The notes below the pieces were generated by a model, which was given only the letters and a program-made list of their open reading frames with translations, was not told the DNA's origin and made no database searches. From Planctomycetota bacterium (lineage in GTDB: Bacteria > Planctomycetota > UBA1135 > GCA-002686595), in assembly GCA_029212955.1 (NCBI GenBank), contig JARGOW010000193.1, forward strand, positions 1,200 through 7,168: a DNA stretch of 5,969 nucleotides, given 5' to 3'. The position numbers and the translations under genes were made by a program. Positions 5,524 through 5,969 of this stretch are shown piece after piece (the first letter of the stretch is position 1; each line of letters begins with the position of its first letter).

Positions 5524-5969
5524 ATGAAGAGAGCAATGATTCAATGGATGGGGGTGCTTCTGTGGCTCCCTATCTGTGGCGGCACGACCGCGTGTAGAAG
5601 TGCCCAGGTGCATACGATCGACCGCACCCATGGCGTTTACCCCGCGATGGCTGTTGAGTCGAGCCGGGTGGAGATTCCCTTGGGGGAGCGGGTTTCGGAT
5701 GGGTTTGATTGGCAGGAAAAGGGGCCCTTGGATTTGTTGGAGAAGTTGAAGCAGGGGTATGTGGAGGGGGTGCAGTTTCCTTGTTTTACGGTTTGGGGGG
5801 TGCACCGGGGGTGGATTCGGGAGAGTGATATTCCGGGGTTGTTTGAGTTGGCGGATTCGACGGACCCCTGTTTGGCGGTTGTGATGAGTACCTGTTCGTT
5901 CTTACCCATGGAGCCTTCGACGGTGGGGCAGGAGGCGCTTTCCATGGTGCTGGCGTTTATGGAGGAAGA
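5524..5969 (+). CDS. Exported protein of unknown function, 3' end outside window
   Basis: An open frame from the ATG at 5524 continues to the window edge (148 codons and 2 bases) with no stop. The N-terminus M-K-R-A-M-I-Q-W-M-G-V-L-L-W-L-P looks like a signal peptide. Cys24 in T-T-A-C could be a lipidation site, but the lipobox is poor. Other in-frame ATGs at 5536 and 5548 are possible starts; the AAGAGAG before 5536 is a fair ribosome site. The rest shows no motif that I recognise. It has E-I-P-L-G-E-R-V-S-D-G-F, an L-D-L-L-E-K-L-K stretch, V-Q-F-P-C-F-T-V-W-G, a possible helix-forming D-I-P-G-L-F-E-L and several cysteines (in P-C-F, P-C-L and T-C-S). From about 5640 onward the coding strand is strikingly G and T rich, with TTG for most leucines and GGG for many glycines. 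It is divergent from the spermidine synthase-like gene across a 164-base gap in which I see no convincing promoter. Confidence 0.65.
   Translation, partial: MKRAMIQWMGVLLWLPICGGTTACRSAQVHTIDRTHGVYPAMAVESSRVEIPLGERVSDGFDWQEKGPLDLLEKLKQGYVEGVQFPCFTVWGVHRGWIRESDIPGLFELADSTDPCLAVVMSTCSFLPMEPSTVGQEALSMVLAFMEE

Noticed and set aside
4904..5527. 207-residue open frame on the plus strand
   Set aside because: It lies opposite the spermidine synthase-like gene, which has clear motifs; this frame has none.

Overview
The window is GC-rich bacterial chromosomal DNA. It holds eight protein genes and no recognisable RNA genes, insertion sequences or CRISPR. The organism appears to be Gram-negative-like: there are two exported proteins with signal peptides, one of them a probable lipoprotein, and a lipid-carrier-dependent GT-C glycosyltransferase. 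The aspartate-semialdehyde dehydrogenase fragment is of the archaeal/fungal-like subtype, and the TlpA-like domain resembles proteins I associate with Planctomycetota and similar phyla. That taxonomic guess is an inference only.

Layout. Bases 1-298 (+) are the 3' end of aspartate-semialdehyde dehydrogenase, followed 9 bases later by a GNAT acetyltransferase (308-796, +). After a 170-base convergent gap, three genes run on the minus strand; in transcription order they are a thioredoxin-fold protein (4310 to 2985), a small two-helix membrane protein (2940 to 2671) and a GT39-like membrane glycosyltransferase (2574 to 967). The glycosyltransferase has its own plausible sigma70-type promoter. Divergent from the thioredoxin-fold gene is a small YceK-like lipoprotein (4409-4690, +). 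Its stop codon directly abuts that of a convergent spermidine synthase-like methyltransferase-fold gene (5359 to 4691, -). Divergent from that, an unrecognised exported protein (5524 onward, +) runs off the window end.

The main discovery is the gene at 2985-4310. Ordinary gene calling would split it into three unrelated fragments. Read through two in-frame UGA codons (4080-4082 and 3354-3356), it becomes a single 441-residue exported protein. Both UGAs fall exactly on the first cysteine position of a thioredoxin CxxC motif, giving W-G-T-W-U-G-P-C and G-A-P-W-U-P-W-C. Each UGA is followed by a hairpin at a distance suited to a bacterial SECIS element; the second has a perfect 8-bp stem and an AGUU loop. 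The protein therefore looks like a selenoprotein with two selenocysteines. It has three thioredoxin-fold modules: a TlpA-like UxxC domain, a middle domain that has lost its active site, and a C-terminal UxxC domain. It implies a host with the Sec machinery (SelA, SelB, SelC, SelD), none of which is encoded in this window.
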